Positions 44,891-54,976 of a DNA stretch of 64,000 bases are shown piece after piece. Position numbers and translations under genes: made by a program. Origin of the DNA: a bacterium (GTDB taxonomy: Bacteria; Cyanobacteriota; Vampirovibrionia; Gastranaerophilales; Gastranaerophilaceae); the NCBI GenBank assembly GCA_017941035.1, contig JAGAXG010000029.1, positions 1 through 64,000 of the forward strand. The letters are read 5' to 3'. How positions within the stretch are numbered: the stretch's first letter is position 1; every line of letters starts with the position of its first letter. A model generated the notes under the pieces. That model saw only the letters and a program-made list of their open reading frames with translations, was not told where the DNA came from and ran no database searches.

Positions 44891-47800
44891 TTATTTCAAA
44901 GAAATATTATTTACTTCATCTAAAACCATATTTAAGTATAGTAATTGATTTGCAGTAGCCTGGTTTAGATTTACAAACTGACCACCAGCTCTGTGTGAGG
45001 TTGCTGATACTACTTCAACATCAGCCTGTATATCAAGTCCTCCATAAGATATATGTACAGGGATAATATCGCCTACTTTCAAATCATTATTGTGAGTTAC
45101 TGAAACTCCGCCCCTTGATACGTCAATCAATGATTCTACACCACCTTTTGGCTCTATAGATATAGGATTTCTGTTTTCTTCAACTCTATATCTTGTAAAT
45201 TGACGTTTATCTATAGCACTTATTAATTGATCATCAACTCTTTGTCTATATGCGACTCTTCCATCTGTGTCATTATCTGTAATTGATGGTTGAGTTGGTT
45301 GTGTTGGAGTCGGAGTTGGTTCAACTGTTGGAGTCGGAGTTGGTTCAACAGTTGGAGTTGGAGTCGGTTCAACTGTTGGAGTTGGAGTTGGTTCAACTGT
45401 TGGAGTTGGAGTCGGTTCAACTGTTGGAGTTGGAGTTGGTTCAACTGTTGGAGTTGGAGTTGGTTCAACAGTTGGAGTTGGAGTTGGTTCAACTGTTGGA
45501 GTTGGTGTTGGTTCAACTGTTGGAGTTGGAGTTGGTGTTGGCTCATCCTCTATAGCAAGTGGTGTAGCATCAACTATTCCGTTATCAGGATCAACATTTG
45601 AAGGTTCTCCATTAAATATTCCGTCACCGTCTCCTTCCGGATAATAGTAATTTCTTTCATGTTTGTCATGTTTTATACCTTCTACATCTTCAGGTCTGAC
45701 AGCATGACCTGTAGGAATTTCTTTTGCTCCTACAACTGGATTTGTTGTAGGATCTGCTTCTTTTTTGAAGCCGTCCTTACCCATATATGCTACTACTCCG
45801 TTAGCATATATTTTATCCGCCGTTATATCTAATGTCCCGTTGTCTAATTGAGCGTTATTTATTTTTACTGTAGAATCTGCATAAGCATAGTAACCATCGA
45901 TATTAGAACCATTTGGTCTTATTTTTTTGTTTATATCAAGAGCTTTTACAACTGCATTATTAGGCAATGTTTCATCCCTTAAGTCAGGTTTCATATATCC
46001 ACCATCAGCTTGACCGTTTGTTCTTGGCCCAAAGTAGTCGACAGGTGTTCGAGGAACCGTCCCAAGATGATTTACTTCCATTGATTTTCCTCTGGTTATA
46101 AGAGTTAATGCTCCTTCTGATGTTACTTCATCTATATATGTATCGCCTGAGAATTCTGCGTATAAATCACCTTCTCTTGCAATCATTGAGCAAATATTGT
46201 TAACAGTATATTTATCATCCAGTCCTTTTATATAAATATTTTCATTAGCTAATACATCCATTCCGTAGCCGCTTCTTGAAATAGGATTTGTTGCATTTCT
46301 AAGTGCGCCTGCCATAGTTTGGTTAAAAGTTAAAGGATTTTCTTTTGTTCCGATACTTTTGCTCGCAATAAGAGAAATTCCCCAGCCCTCAACATTTGCT
46401 TTTGTCTTGTCAGTTGAAGCATTTATCATATCATATCTGGTTGTTCCGTCTTGAGTGTTGTAATCTGTTGTTAGTATTACTCTTCCATCTGCTTTAATAG
46501 CATCAATTTTCATATCAGAATCTATTGCAGCATAGTTAATGACATAATCATTGTTTTTTACAGCCGTAGAATCTGTTGTTGAAGCTTTTACTACACCTTT
46601 AATATTCCCGTTAACAGATTTTGCATAATCTCTGGTTCCTTGTTCATTGGATATACCTGTACAAAAACCATCCGTACAACTATCTCCAACTTCAAGACCA
46701 ATTGTTCCGTTGTTAACTTGCATAGTTAAATCACCGTCTGCAACAAGGAGCGTTTTCGCTTTATCTATTCCTAAATGTTTTGCATCTGCTAATGTTCCTT
46801 CATAATTTAATATGCTTCCGTTATCAACATTTATATTAATATTCTTTCCTGCTTTTACATAATTATTGTTTGCAGTTCTGTCTCCTATTATGACATCACC
46901 ATTTTTATCAATAATATTGACATCTTTTTTAGCATTGACAAGCCCTTTAATATTAATTCCACCTTTAGAAGCGTTATTCATATTAATGTTATTCTCGGTA
47001 CTTGTAACTTTACCTGCAGATTCAATATTTAATCCTTTAGAGCCGGTGTTTGTAAGATAAATATCATTTTGAGCATTTAAATTACCTGAAATATTTAATC
47101 CTTCTTCACCTTCATTGTTAAAATATGTATCCCCATTTGTCGTTACAAATGATCCTCCCAAATTAAGGCCTTTAATTGCATTCGCATAATTTATAACTTC
47201 GGTTTTTCCGTTATGATTAAATACTTCTCCGTCTATGTAAATTCCATCTCCATAATTTTCGATTTTCATATTACCTTGACGGTTATCTAAAGCTCCGCTT
47301 GTCGCTATCTTAATTCCCTGAGATCCATTATTAGTAATTTTTGTATCACCTGTTCCGTAATTTTTTACACTTCCTGATATATTTGTTCCTATTTCTGAAG
47401 AAAATGTAATATTCCCATTTTTATTAGTTAATGATTTAGCTTTATGCATTTCACTTGTATTAACCAAGCTTTCGAATAGCTGTTCTGCGCGTGTTTGATA
47501 GCTTAAAATTTCATTATTATTTACTCCTGCTATCATTTTCCCCGGAATATCAATTTGACCGGCATGAATATCTATATCATTCATAGCCATTGCTTTTCCG
47601 TTAATTTGAACAAGAGCATTTCCTTTAGCATCTTTTAGAGAATTCAAGTCGGCATGCGGATTTTCTTTATAAAAATTGTATACATTGTCTGTTGGAGTAT
47701 AAATACCTAAAGATCCTACGTTTAATACCCCTGAAGCGCCAACAATCATACCTTTAGGAGATACAAATATAGCTTTACCGTTATAGAAGTTATTTCCTTT

Positions 47801-48112
47801 CATTGTGTTGACTATACCGTCAATTTTGATTTGATTGTCAACTAAGTTTATAAAGGAATTAACTTTATCTGGTCCGTATTCGTATATTAAATTCGCAATA
47901 TCCCCTTGGCTTAAATTGAAATTTGTATATTTTCTGTAACCAATATCTGTTCCGGTTATCATATCAGTAGGTTTGATATTATAAACTCCGTTATTTCCTA
48001 CGACACCGGTTATTTCTGTTCCTAAAGCCGATAGTACCGCGCTTTGTTGAAAAAGAAATAATCCTGTTAGCATTGCTGACAAAATTTTCTTCGCTTTTTT
48101 ACCGCTATTCAT
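44891..48112 (-). CDS. LktA/FHA-type adhesin with C-terminal PilZ domain (copy 1)
   Basis: A 1073-residue exported paralogue, first in the array. I start at MNSGKK because AAAGGGA lies about eight bases upstream; the 14-codon upstream extension is unsupported. Signal peptide about 1-31, FHA/TPS-like domain ([23 protein letters not shown]), beta-helix turns, a Cys pair with altered spacing ([11 protein letters not shown]), [19 protein letters not shown], a (TPTPTVEP)n linker of about nine units, and a PilZ domain with RQFTR and DVSRGG. Its PilZ sequence keeps both ligand motifs despite divergence elsewhere. It is followed by its own terminator. Confidence 0.85.
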   Translation of the reverse strand: MNSGKKAKKILSAMLTGLFLFQQSAVLSALGTEITGVVGNNGVYNIKPTDMITGTDIGYRKYTNFNLSQGDIANLIYEYGPDKVNSFINLVDNQIKIDGIVNTMKGNNFYNGKAIFVSPKGMIVGASGVLNVGSLGIYTPTDNVYNFYKENPHADLNSLKDAKGNALVQINGKAMAMNDIDIHAGQIDIPGKMIAGVNNNEILSYQTRAEQLFESLVNTSEMHKAKSLTNKNGNITFSSEIGTNISGSVKNYGTGDTKITNNGSQGIKIATSGALDNRQGNMKIENYGDGIYIDGEVFNHNGKTEVINYANAIKGLNLGGSFVTTNGDTYFNNEGEEGLNISGNLNAQNDIYLTNTGSKGLNIESAGKVTSTENNINMNNASKGGINIKGLVNAKKDVNIIDKNGDVIIGDRTANNNYVKAGKNININVDNGSILNYEGTLADAKHLGIDKAKTLLVADGDLTMQVNNGTIGLEVGDSCTDGFCTGISNEQGTRDYAKSVNGNIKGVVKASTTDSTAVKNNDYVINYAAIDSDMKIDAIKADGRVILTTDYNTQDGTTRYDMINASTDKTKANVEGWGISLIASKSIGTKENPLTFNQTMAGALRNATNPISRSGYGMDVLANENIYIKGLDDKYTVNNICSMIAREGDLYAEFSGDTYIDEVTSEGALTLITRGKSMEVNHLGTVPRTPVDYFGPRTNGQADGGYMKPDLRDETLPNNAVVKALDINKKIRPNGSNIDGYYAYADSTVKINNAQLDNGTLDITADKIYANGVVAYMGKDGFKKEADPTTNPVVGAKEIPTGHAVRPEDVEGIKHDKHERNYYYPEGDGDGIFNGEPSNVDPDNGIVDATPLAIEDEPTPTPTPTVEPTPTPTVEPTPTPTVEPTPTPTVEPTPTPTVEPTPTPTVEPTPTPTVEPTPTPTVEPTPTPTVEPTPTPTQPTQPSITDNDTDGRVAYRQRVDDQLISAIDKRQFTRYRVEENRNPISIEPKGGVESLIDVSRGGVSVTHNNDLKVGDIIPVHISYGGLDIQADVEVVSATSHRAGGQFVNLNQATANQLLYLNMVLDEVNNISLK
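45303..45542 (-). repeat. Tandem 24-bp repeat encoding the (TPTPTVEP)n linker
   Basis: About nine units of 24 bp (GTTGGAGTTGGAGTTGG... with TTCAAC between, plus strand). It is a different unit from the linkers of the two paralogues, so each linker expanded independently. Confidence 0.9.
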
Positions 48113-48234
48113 ATTTATATCCCTTTCGTTGGTTTTCTTTTTAGTTATGCACATAATAATGCATGATTATATTCAGTTATTTTAAAGCCCTGAATATTTA
48201 ATTTTGCTAGTATATTTTATTTTGTTAAGTTATA

Positions 48235-49695
48235 TTAATCTCTATCTGACGCTTTAATCAATGTCAACTTGATTATTGCATAAACAATATAGAATGTTAC
48301 CAGTATTGTAATCATTTGTATCATTCCGGAGATATCTGCTCCGAAATTTTTGAACCAATAATATACAAATGCTGATGGTATAGTTGAAATTAAAATCCTT
48401 AATGTTGTATATTTTGGAAATTTTAAATTAAAATTAGGCAAAATAAACAATATAGTAAACAAACAATACAAGAAATTCGCACTAAAAGTTCCTATACCTA
48501 CGCCAATAAGTCCCATTTTAGGAATTAAAATGATGTTTAGAATTACTCCGATTATGCCTGAAACAAGTTTCATTATAAATTCATAATGGGTCTTATTTGC
48601 TAAGTGGTATTGCAACGTTGTATAGTCTGTCATTGCAAGAAAAAATACACCAAATGAAAAATAAGGCACAAGTACAGAAGCTTCTGCAAATTTTGCATTC
48701 GCAAATGCTTGTGTATATTCAACGTTAAAAATTGACATTACAGTGATTATAGGCAAAGCGGTTAATATGTAATAGCCTAAAAATCTTGAAATTACAGGTC
48801 TTACATCAATTTTTGCTTCATACATATTGTAAATTCTCGGAATCGCTGCAACCGTAATCATTGCAAATAATGTCATTAAAATTGGTAATGTTAATCCGTA
48901 GCCTACTCCCACAAGTGCAGCTTTTGAAAATCCGCTTATTCCATTCATTATAAATTTATTACTTTGGGTAATAAGCCATGCGCTTAATGATGTTGCTGCA
49001 ACAGGAATACCATATTTGACTATAGGAAATACAAATTTCCATTCTATTTTTTCAAATTTAAAGATTTTTATTATATCACATTGATATAGTAATAATATGT
49101 CAATCAATGATATTGCAACTCCCATACCTAAAAGTATTGATGCTGCTCCCATATTGAAAAATTTTGCAAAAAATACAGCAAGAAATATAGTTGCAAATTG
49201 ATTTACAATTGTCGCAAGGGAATAAGAAACAGATTTGAGTTGTGCTCTTAAAAGCTGTGATAACAGAGCTCTTATTGCAACAGGAATAATTAAAACAAGT
49301 ACAGCCATAAAGTATTTGAATGGTATATGGAAAAAGCTGTACAAGCTATCCCTAAATAAAAATGATAATCCAAACATTAAAGACATATTTATTGTAAGCA
49401 TTGCTACTAATGTCGTTAAATACTTTGGTAAATCCTTTTCTAATTGGTGGTGTCTGAAAAACCTTAAACCAGATAATCCTACCCAATCTGAAAAGATAAT
49501 GCACAAGAAAGATAGCATTGCAATTGAGACAGTATATAATCCGTATTGTTCTGTTGAAAATAATCCTGTGTAAATAGGTACTGTTATTACGTTCCCAAAC
49601 ATTCCACATAACTTTGATGGTGCATATTTTAACATGTCAGTAAATATGCCTTTAACCTCTTTTTCTTCAAGTTCTTTATTCTCTATATATTCCAT
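48235..49695 (-). CDS. Polysaccharide flippase (oligosaccharide/Wzx-like, MOP superfamily)
   Basis: A 486-residue integral membrane protein with about 12-14 hydrophobic helices and the N-terminal pattern MLKYAPSKLCGMFGNVITVPIYTGLFSTEQYGLYT typical of lipopolysaccharide/O-antigen flippases (pattern split here only for description; key residues are P, G, N, P and the EQYGLY turn). It would move lipid-linked glycans across the inner membrane. It starts two bases after rimO ends, on the same strand, so they are co-transcribed. No glycan synthesis genes adjoin it, but a GT2 gene is at the start of the window. Confidence 0.88.
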   Translation of the reverse strand: MEYIENKELEEKEVKGIFTDMLKYAPSKLCGMFGNVITVPIYTGLFSTEQYGLYTVSIAMLSFLCIIFSDWVGLSGLRFFRHHQLEKDLPKYLTTLVAMLTINMSLMFGLSFLFRDSLYSFFHIPFKYFMAVLVLIIPVAIRALLSQLLRAQLKSVSYSLATIVNQFATIFLAVFFAKFFNMGAASILLGMGVAISLIDILLLYQCDIIKIFKFEKIEWKFVFPIVKYGIPVAATSLSAWLITQSNKFIMNGISGFSKAALVGVGYGLTLPILMTLFAMITVAAIPRIYNMYEAKIDVRPVISRFLGYYILTALPIITVMSIFNVEYTQAFANAKFAEASVLVPYFSFGVFFLAMTDYTTLQYHLANKTHYEFIMKLVSGIIGVILNIILIPKMGLIGVGIGTFSANFLYCLFTILFILPNFNLKFPKYTTLRILISTIPSAFVYYWFKNFGADISGMIQMITILVTFYIVYAIIKLTLIKASDRD

Positions 49696-49697
49696 AA

Positions 49698-50999
49698 TTA
49701 TTCCTCTATTAATTCCCCGTATAAGTCATACTCATCGGCATCTGTAATTTTAACATCTTCTATATCTCCCGGAACAACGTTTTTTTGTGTGGAAGCGTAT
49801 ACTAAACCGTCAATTTCAGGAGCATCGTGCTCTGATCTTAAAATAACTTCTCCTTCATCTGTGTATCCTTCAACAATGCATTTTATTGTTTTCCCTATGT
49901 AATTTTGGTTATTTTCTAATGAAATTAATTGTTGCAATTCCATTAGTTTCTTTCGTCTTTCTTTTTTTACTTTAGCAGAAATTTGAGGTTTTAAAGAATC
50001 TGAATAAGTCCCTTTTTCACGTGAATATTCAAAAACTCCCATTCTGTCAAATTTAGTATTTTTTACGAAATTATATAAATGTTCAAATTCTTCATCTGTT
50101 TCTGTTGGATAACCAACTATAAGTGATGTTCTTATTGAAACATTTGGTATCCGATTTCTAATTTTATTTATAAGTTCGCTATAATCCATTACAGGACGTT
50201 TCATGGCTTTTAATACTCTAGGATGTGAATGCTGTAATGGAATATCTATATATTTTACAACTTTATCAAGATTTGCAATGGCATCTATAAGTTCATCTGT
50301 CATTTGTGTAGGATATGTATACATAATTCTTATCCATGATATTTCTTTAATTTCGTTTAATTTCTTTAAAAGATCAGGTAATGCTTGCTTTTTATACAAA
50401 TCAATTCCATACGAAGATGTATCTTGGGCTATTAAAATAATTTCAGTAACCCCTTTATTTGCAAGTTCTTGTGCCTCTCTTACAATATTTTCTATTGGAC
50501 GTGATACATATTTGCCTCTGAGTTTTGGGATAATGCAGTATCCGCACTCATAATTACACCCATCTCCAATTTTGATATATGAACTCGCACCGACTGTAAT
50601 TTGTTGTCTTTTTATATCTTCAGGGTAAATATATTTAGGCTTTTTATTTACTAAATTTTTATATTCGTCAATGTTTTCAATAATGCTAATTACATCTTTA
50701 ACATTTGTAGCTCCTATCATTCCAGTTAATTCCGGAATAGCCTCTTTTAATTCATTATTGTATTTTTGTGGCAGACACCCAGCTACTATAACCTTTTTAC
50801 CTAACTCAATCATTTGTAAAATGCTTTGTACAGATTCTTTTTCTGCATCATGTATAAATGAGCAGGTATTTACTATTACAATATCTGCATCATTTTCATC
50901 AAGCGTTATCTTATATCCTTTTTTATCTAATGCTCCCAGCATAAGCTCAGAATCAACTAAATTCTTCGCACAACCGTGATTTATTAATGCTATTTTCAT
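49698..50999 (-). CDS. rimO: Ribosomal protein uS12 methylthiotransferase
   Basis: A 433-residue radical SAM enzyme that methylthiolates an Asp of ribosomal protein S12. Cys ligands of the N-terminal cluster are C10, C46 and C75 (NHGCAKN, NTCSF, AGCLPQ); the radical SAM CxxxCxxC is C148, C152 and C155; a C-terminal TRAM domain ends the protein. The ASYIKIGDGCNYECGYC context fits RimO rather than MiaB. There is no ribosome site. The minus-strand TGATAAAAT lies six bases before the ATG, suggesting a leaderless message. It is divergent from the U32 gene. Confidence 0.94.
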   Translation of the reverse strand: MKIALINHGCAKNLVDSELMLGALDKKGYKITLDENDADIVIVNTCSFIHDAEKESVQSILQMIELGKKVIVAGCLPQKYNNELKEAIPELTGMIGATNVKDVISIIENIDEYKNLVNKKPKYIYPEDIKRQQITVGASSYIKIGDGCNYECGYCIIPKLRGKYVSRPIENIVREAQELANKGVTEIILIAQDTSSYGIDLYKKQALPDLLKKLNEIKEISWIRIMYTYPTQMTDELIDAIANLDKVVKYIDIPLQHSHPRVLKAMKRPVMDYSELINKIRNRIPNVSIRTSLIVGYPTETDEEFEHLYNFVKNTKFDRMGVFEYSREKGTYSDSLKPQISAKVKKERRKKLMELQQLISLENNQNYIGKTIKCIVEGYTDEGEVILRSEHDAPEIDGLVYASTQKNVVPGDIEDVKITDADEYDLYGELIEE

Positions 51000-51005
51000 A
51001 AATTG

Positions 51006-51060
51006 ATTTTATCATTAATAAGCTAAATATTATCCAAAATATTAAATTTTGTTATAAAAT
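51006..51060. promoter_or_regulatory. Divergent leaderless promoters of rimO and the U32 gene
   Basis: Minus strand TAAAAT (51006-51011) sits six bases from the rimO ATG, and plus strand TAAAAT (51055-51060, within TATAAAAT) sits six bases from the U32 ATG. The whole intergenic region is 67 bp and contains no ribosome site in either direction. Confidence 0.5.
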
Positions 51061-51066
51061 GATATT

Positions 51067-52836
51067 ATGCATAAGGTTGAATTATTATCTCCAGCTAAAA
51101 ATTTTGAAACTGCCATTTGCGCAATAAATAGTGGTGCAGATGCAATATATATCGGAGCGAGTGATTTTGGGGCAAGACAAAATGCTTCAAATTCTCTTGA
51201 AAATATTGAAAAACTTGTAAATTATGCTCATAAATTTTATGTCAGAGTTCATGTAACAATTAATACAATTCTTAATGATTCCGAACTCGATTTAGCAATT
51301 GAATTAATAAACAAATTATATAAAATAGGTGTAGATGCTATTATTGTCCAAGATATGGGGATATTGAATTATGCAGCTAAAGCTAAGTTGCCTCCTATTC
51401 AGATTCATGCTAGTACTCAATGTGATAACAGAACATTGGAAAAAGTTAAATTTTTTGATAAAATTGGAGTTTCAAGAGTTATTCTTGCCAGAGAAAAATC
51501 GATAAAAGAAATCGAAGAAATATGTAAAAGTGTTTCTTGTGAGATAGAAACATTTATTCATGGTGCTTTGTGCGTGTCATATTCTGGTCAGTGTTATTTG
51601 TCTTTTGCCAATGGAGGTCGTTCTGCAAATCGTGGTGAATGTGCTCAGCCTTGTAGAAAAAAATATTGCTTAGTTGATAATAATGATAATATTATTTTAA
51701 AAGATAAATATTTACTTTCTCTTAAGGATTTTAATGCTTCTGAAAGTATTGAAAAACTTATCAATGCAGGGGTAAAATCATTTAAAATAGAAGGACGTTT
51801 GAAAGATGAAAATTACGTAAAAAATGTTACTCTTTTTTATAATAACTTAATAAATAAATATGCAAAACGAACTTCGTCTGGTGTTGTCATCACTGATTTT
51901 ACACCGAATGTTGATAAAACATTTAATAGAGATTACACTGATTATTTTTTAAAAAAAAGAAATAAATGTTTTAATTTTGTATCTCCAAAATTTATGGGTG
52001 AAAAGCTCGGTAAAATTAGTTTTGTAGGTAAAAATTATTTTATTTTGGATTCTGAATTACATCCTCAAGATGGCATTTGTTATATTGAGGATGGAAAAAT
52101 GTTAGGTTGTCTAATCAATAGTGTTGATAAAAATAAAATTTATCCTAATAATATGGGAAAGTTAGCCGTAGGTACTATTGTTTTCAGGAATTTTGACTAT
52201 GAATATAGCAAGGCTTTGAACAGTTCTAAAATTCAAAGAAAAATTCGTGCTCAGATTTCTGTAGATAAAAATTTAATTACTGCTATTGACGAAGATAATA
52301 ATATCGTTTCACTTAAAATGCCTATTGGCAGTTTGCCAAAAAATCCTGAAAAACTTATTGATTCATACAAAAAACAACTTTTTAAGTCAGGTGAAAGTGA
52401 TTTTTGTATTACAAATATATCGATAAATCCTGATAGTTTGTGCTTTTTACCTGTTTCAGAAATAAATTCACTCCGTAGAGAATTGTTAAATTTGTTAATG
52501 AATAAAAGATTAAGTAATTATAGAAAATTAGTTCAAAAACCTATTGAATATGCAGAATTCCCTTGTAAAAAAATTGACTACCGAGGGAATATTTTTAATA
52601 AAAATGCCAAAGAATTTTATGAGGCTTGTAATTGTAAAGTTTGTGAATATGCTCTTGAAACTTCTAATGATATAAAATCAGGTGTTGAACTTATGCGTTC
52701 AAAGCATTGTTTAAAATTTGCATTAGGAAAATGTAAGCAGAATTTAGGTGATTTATATTTAAGAGATGATAAAGGAAAAAAATATCTTTTAAAATTTGAC
52801 TGCAAAAATTGTGAGATGATTATTATTAATACATAG
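51067..52836 (+). CDS. Peptidase U32 family protein (RlhA/TrhP-like RNA hydroxylation)
   Basis: A 589-residue protein. The U32 signature is E161-TFIHGALCVSYSGQCYLS, followed by RGECAQPCRKKY (Cys 192 and 196). A C-terminal part (about 380-589) resembles the DUF3656 extension and has further Cys (CKVC near 541 on). Members characterised in E. coli and B. subtilis hydroxylate a cytidine of 23S rRNA (RlhA) or a tRNA uridine (TrhP/TrhO); the label peptidase is historical. Which RNA is modified here is not known. There is no ribosome site; the -10 lies six to eight bases before the ATG. Confidence 0.85.
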   Translation: MHKVELLSPAKNFETAICAINSGADAIYIGASDFGARQNASNSLENIEKLVNYAHKFYVRVHVTINTILNDSELDLAIELINKLYKIGVDAIIVQDMGILNYAAKAKLPPIQIHASTQCDNRTLEKVKFFDKIGVSRVILAREKSIKEIEEICKSVSCEIETFIHGALCVSYSGQCYLSFANGGRSANRGECAQPCRKKYCLVDNNDNIILKDKYLLSLKDFNASESIEKLINAGVKSFKIEGRLKDENYVKNVTLFYNNLINKYAKRTSSGVVITDFTPNVDKTFNRDYTDYFLKKRNKCFNFVSPKFMGEKLGKISFVGKNYFILDSELHPQDGICYIEDGKMLGCLINSVDKNKIYPNNMGKLAVGTIVFRNFDYEYSKALNSSKIQRKIRAQISVDKNLITAIDEDNNIVSLKMPIGSLPKNPEKLIDSYKKQLFKSGESDFCITNISINPDSLCFLPVSEINSLRRELLNLLMNKRLSNYRKLVQKPIEYAEFPCKKIDYRGNIFNKNAKEFYEACNCKVCEYALETSNDIKSGVELMRSKHCLKFALGKCKQNLGDLYLRDDKGKKYLLKFDCKNCEMIIINT

Positions 52837-52839
52837 CAT

Positions 52840-54075
52840 TTAATCCGTATTTTCAAATTCTTTTTTGCTAGTACAATGTTCATTTTTAAGTTGCTTTAAA
52901 AATTTTATTAAATTATGTTCATCGAATTTATTCATAGGAATCTCAAATTTGGTCGTTTCAGGAGTATTTAAACCTGTGTGTGAAATTTCAATATTTAATT
53001 TAGTGAAACCATCAAATCTAATAGTTAATTCACTATGTATAAATTGATCTTTTAAACTAAATACGCATTCAATATTATTAGCATATTGATTAATTTTGAC
53101 GTTTTTCAATTTAGAGCTATATTCTTTTTGAAATCTGAAAAATATAGGTAAAATCACCTTATTTAATTTCTTGTCAAATGCATTTTTAAATAGTTTGTAG
53201 TGTTTTTCGTTTGCGAAATTAGAATTATTTTCAAGCCAATCATCTGTTAAAATGCTATCTGTAAATGAAGTGTAGATTTCGTTATTTTTTAAAGATGCTT
53301 CAAGACTATCTTTAAGATTTTTTTGTATCACATTAAAATTTTGAATTCCGATTTTGCTTATCCCTGCTCTTATTTTTATCTCGTTTCCTATATAATTTTG
53401 AATTTTTTGTATAAAGCATTTTGCTCCTTCAAAATTTGTATTTTTTAACAATATATAGAATAAATCTTTCCCGGATACTGCACATATGTCATTTTTTCTA
53501 ATTGTTTTTTTTATAATACCGGCTAATCTATTTAAAGATATTTTTGTTCTAGTGTCCTCTTCCAGTGTTAATAAACACATATATCCATTTCTGACGTTAT
53601 ATTCTTCATTCAGATCGGGAAAAATTTCTTTAAAGTATTTAAGCTTATACATGTCATATTTATCATCAAAAGAATTAAATTTATCTAAAAATAATTTATT
53701 TGTTTCAATAATTTCATTTTGAATTTTAAATTTGAAACAATTTACCAGCTTAATCATAATTTTATAACTTTCATCTGAAAGTACAAAGTAATCAAAAATT
53801 CCGTTATCATACGCTTGAAGTATAAATTCCGGATTTTCATTATCTAAAGCTAATATTATTGGAGTATTAGTTTTTTTTATCAGTTCTATGAGTTTAAATG
53901 TGTTTTCGTTGTTTTCAGAATGTAAAATTACAACATCATTATTCCTGTTATTAAGATATTTCTTCAAATCTTTTGTGCTAATAACAGAAACTTTATCATT
54001 TTCTCTGGAAAGTTTTTTTATAACAGAACTTAAATCCGTTTCTTTGTCTGTAACAAGCAGAATATTTTCAGACAT
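52840..54075 (-). CDS. Degenerate response-regulator receiver plus degenerate GGDEF-like protein
   Basis: A 411-residue cytoplasmic protein. Residues 1-110 look like a receiver domain (ILLVTD start), but the phosphoacceptor position at the end of strand 3 is His (DVVILH52) and the conserved Lys is missing, so phosphorylation is unlikely. Residues about 160-260 follow a GGDEF-domain rhythm with SGKDLF (201-206) at the active-site turn instead of GGDEF, and RAGISKIG in place of SIGIA, so catalysis is unlikely. About 150 C-terminal residues have no match I know. It starts two bases after ftsX ends, in the ftsEX operon. A regulatory or scaffolding role is inferred. Confidence 0.65.
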   Translation of the reverse strand: MSENILLVTDKETDLSSVIKKLSRENDKVSVISTKDLKKYLNNRNNDVVILHSENNENTFKLIELIKKTNTPIILALDNENPEFILQAYDNGIFDYFVLSDESYKIMIKLVNCFKFKIQNEIIETNKLFLDKFNSFDDKYDMYKLKYFKEIFPDLNEEYNVRNGYMCLLTLEEDTRTKISLNRLAGIIKKTIRKNDICAVSGKDLFYILLKNTNFEGAKCFIQKIQNYIGNEIKIRAGISKIGIQNFNVIQKNLKDSLEASLKNNEIYTSFTDSILTDDWLENNSNFANEKHYKLFKNAFDKKLNKVILPIFFRFQKEYSSKLKNVKINQYANNIECVFSLKDQFIHSELTIRFDGFTKLNIEISHTGLNTPETTKFEIPMNKFDEHNLIKFLKQLKNEHCTSKKEFENTD

Positions 54076-54076
54076 C

Positions 54077-54976
54077 CTACACCTGTAAATGTTTTTTTAT
54101 ACACATAAAACTTCCTACTGCCCCAAATAGTATACTCATTGTAAACATGACAAGAATAACAAAATTTTGAGCATAAAGAGGAGTTGGGATCATAAAGAAT
54201 CTATGCATATTATCAAGCGCACTTTGAATGTAGCTAAGAGGTATCATTGCTAAAACTGAACCTGCGAATCCATAAAAAGCACCTTGCATAACAAATGGGT
54301 ATCTTATATACCAATTGCTTACACCCATTAAACGCATAATTTCAATTTCTTCTTTTCTCGATTGAATAACCAATTGTATCGTGTTGTTAATAATTGTGAC
54401 AGTAAGCAATCCCATTATTAATATAACGACAAATGTAATAGTTCTAACGACATGGTTAACAAGTTCCATTTTGTCTGCTAAATCTCTAGCATAACTCATA
54501 TCTTCAACTGCTTTAACTTGTTTTATATTGTCAAATACAAGTTGTAAATTTTCAGGATTATCCACTTTTACGTGCAATGTATCAGGTAAAGGATTATCAA
54601 TTTCAGGCAAATTCATTTCTTTTTTTAATTCAGCCCAAGAAACATTTTTTGGCTTAACTGAAATACTTGTAACATGTTCATATTTACTAATTTCATTTCT
54701 TACTTCAGCAGGATCTGCATTATTTTTTAAATAGACTGAAATTTCTAATGCGCTGCCTAATTCTTTAGAAAATGTTGAAATCGAAAGCGCAGTCCTAAAG
54801 CATGCTGCAAATATCATTAATATTGCTGCCATTGTTGTAATAATTACAATATTAACCCACCCAGTTCTTCTTATATCGTTGAATGTCTGTATCCCAAGTC
54901 TATATAAAATTCGTAATTCGCACAACCAGTCTTTTGGTATATGCTTTTTGACATTTGTTTTTAAATTATTATTCAT
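54077..54976 (-). CDS. ftsX: Cell-division ABC transporter permease FtsX
   Basis: A 299-residue membrane protein with a short cytoplasmic N-terminus, TM1 at about 41-63, an extracellular loop of ~110 residues, and three further helices (about 175-197, 225-250, 272-295). This is the FtsX layout with the conserved motif RKEEIEIMRLMGVSNWYIRYPF in the cytoplasmic coupling loop. With FtsE it activates peptidoglycan hydrolases at division. It overlaps ftsE by eight bases. The EnvC or hydrolase partner is not in the window. Confidence 0.93.
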   Translation of the reverse strand: MNNNLKTNVKKHIPKDWLCELRILYRLGIQTFNDIRRTGWVNIVIITTMAAILMIFAACFRTALSISTFSKELGSALEISVYLKNNADPAEVRNEISKYEHVTSISVKPKNVSWAELKKEMNLPEIDNPLPDTLHVKVDNPENLQLVFDNIKQVKAVEDMSYARDLADKMELVNHVVRTITFVVILIMGLLTVTIINNTIQLVIQSRKEEIEIMRLMGVSNWYIRYPFVMQGAFYGFAGSVLAMIPLSYIQSALDNMHRFFMIPTPLYAQNFVILVMFTMSILFGAVGSFMCIKKHLQV

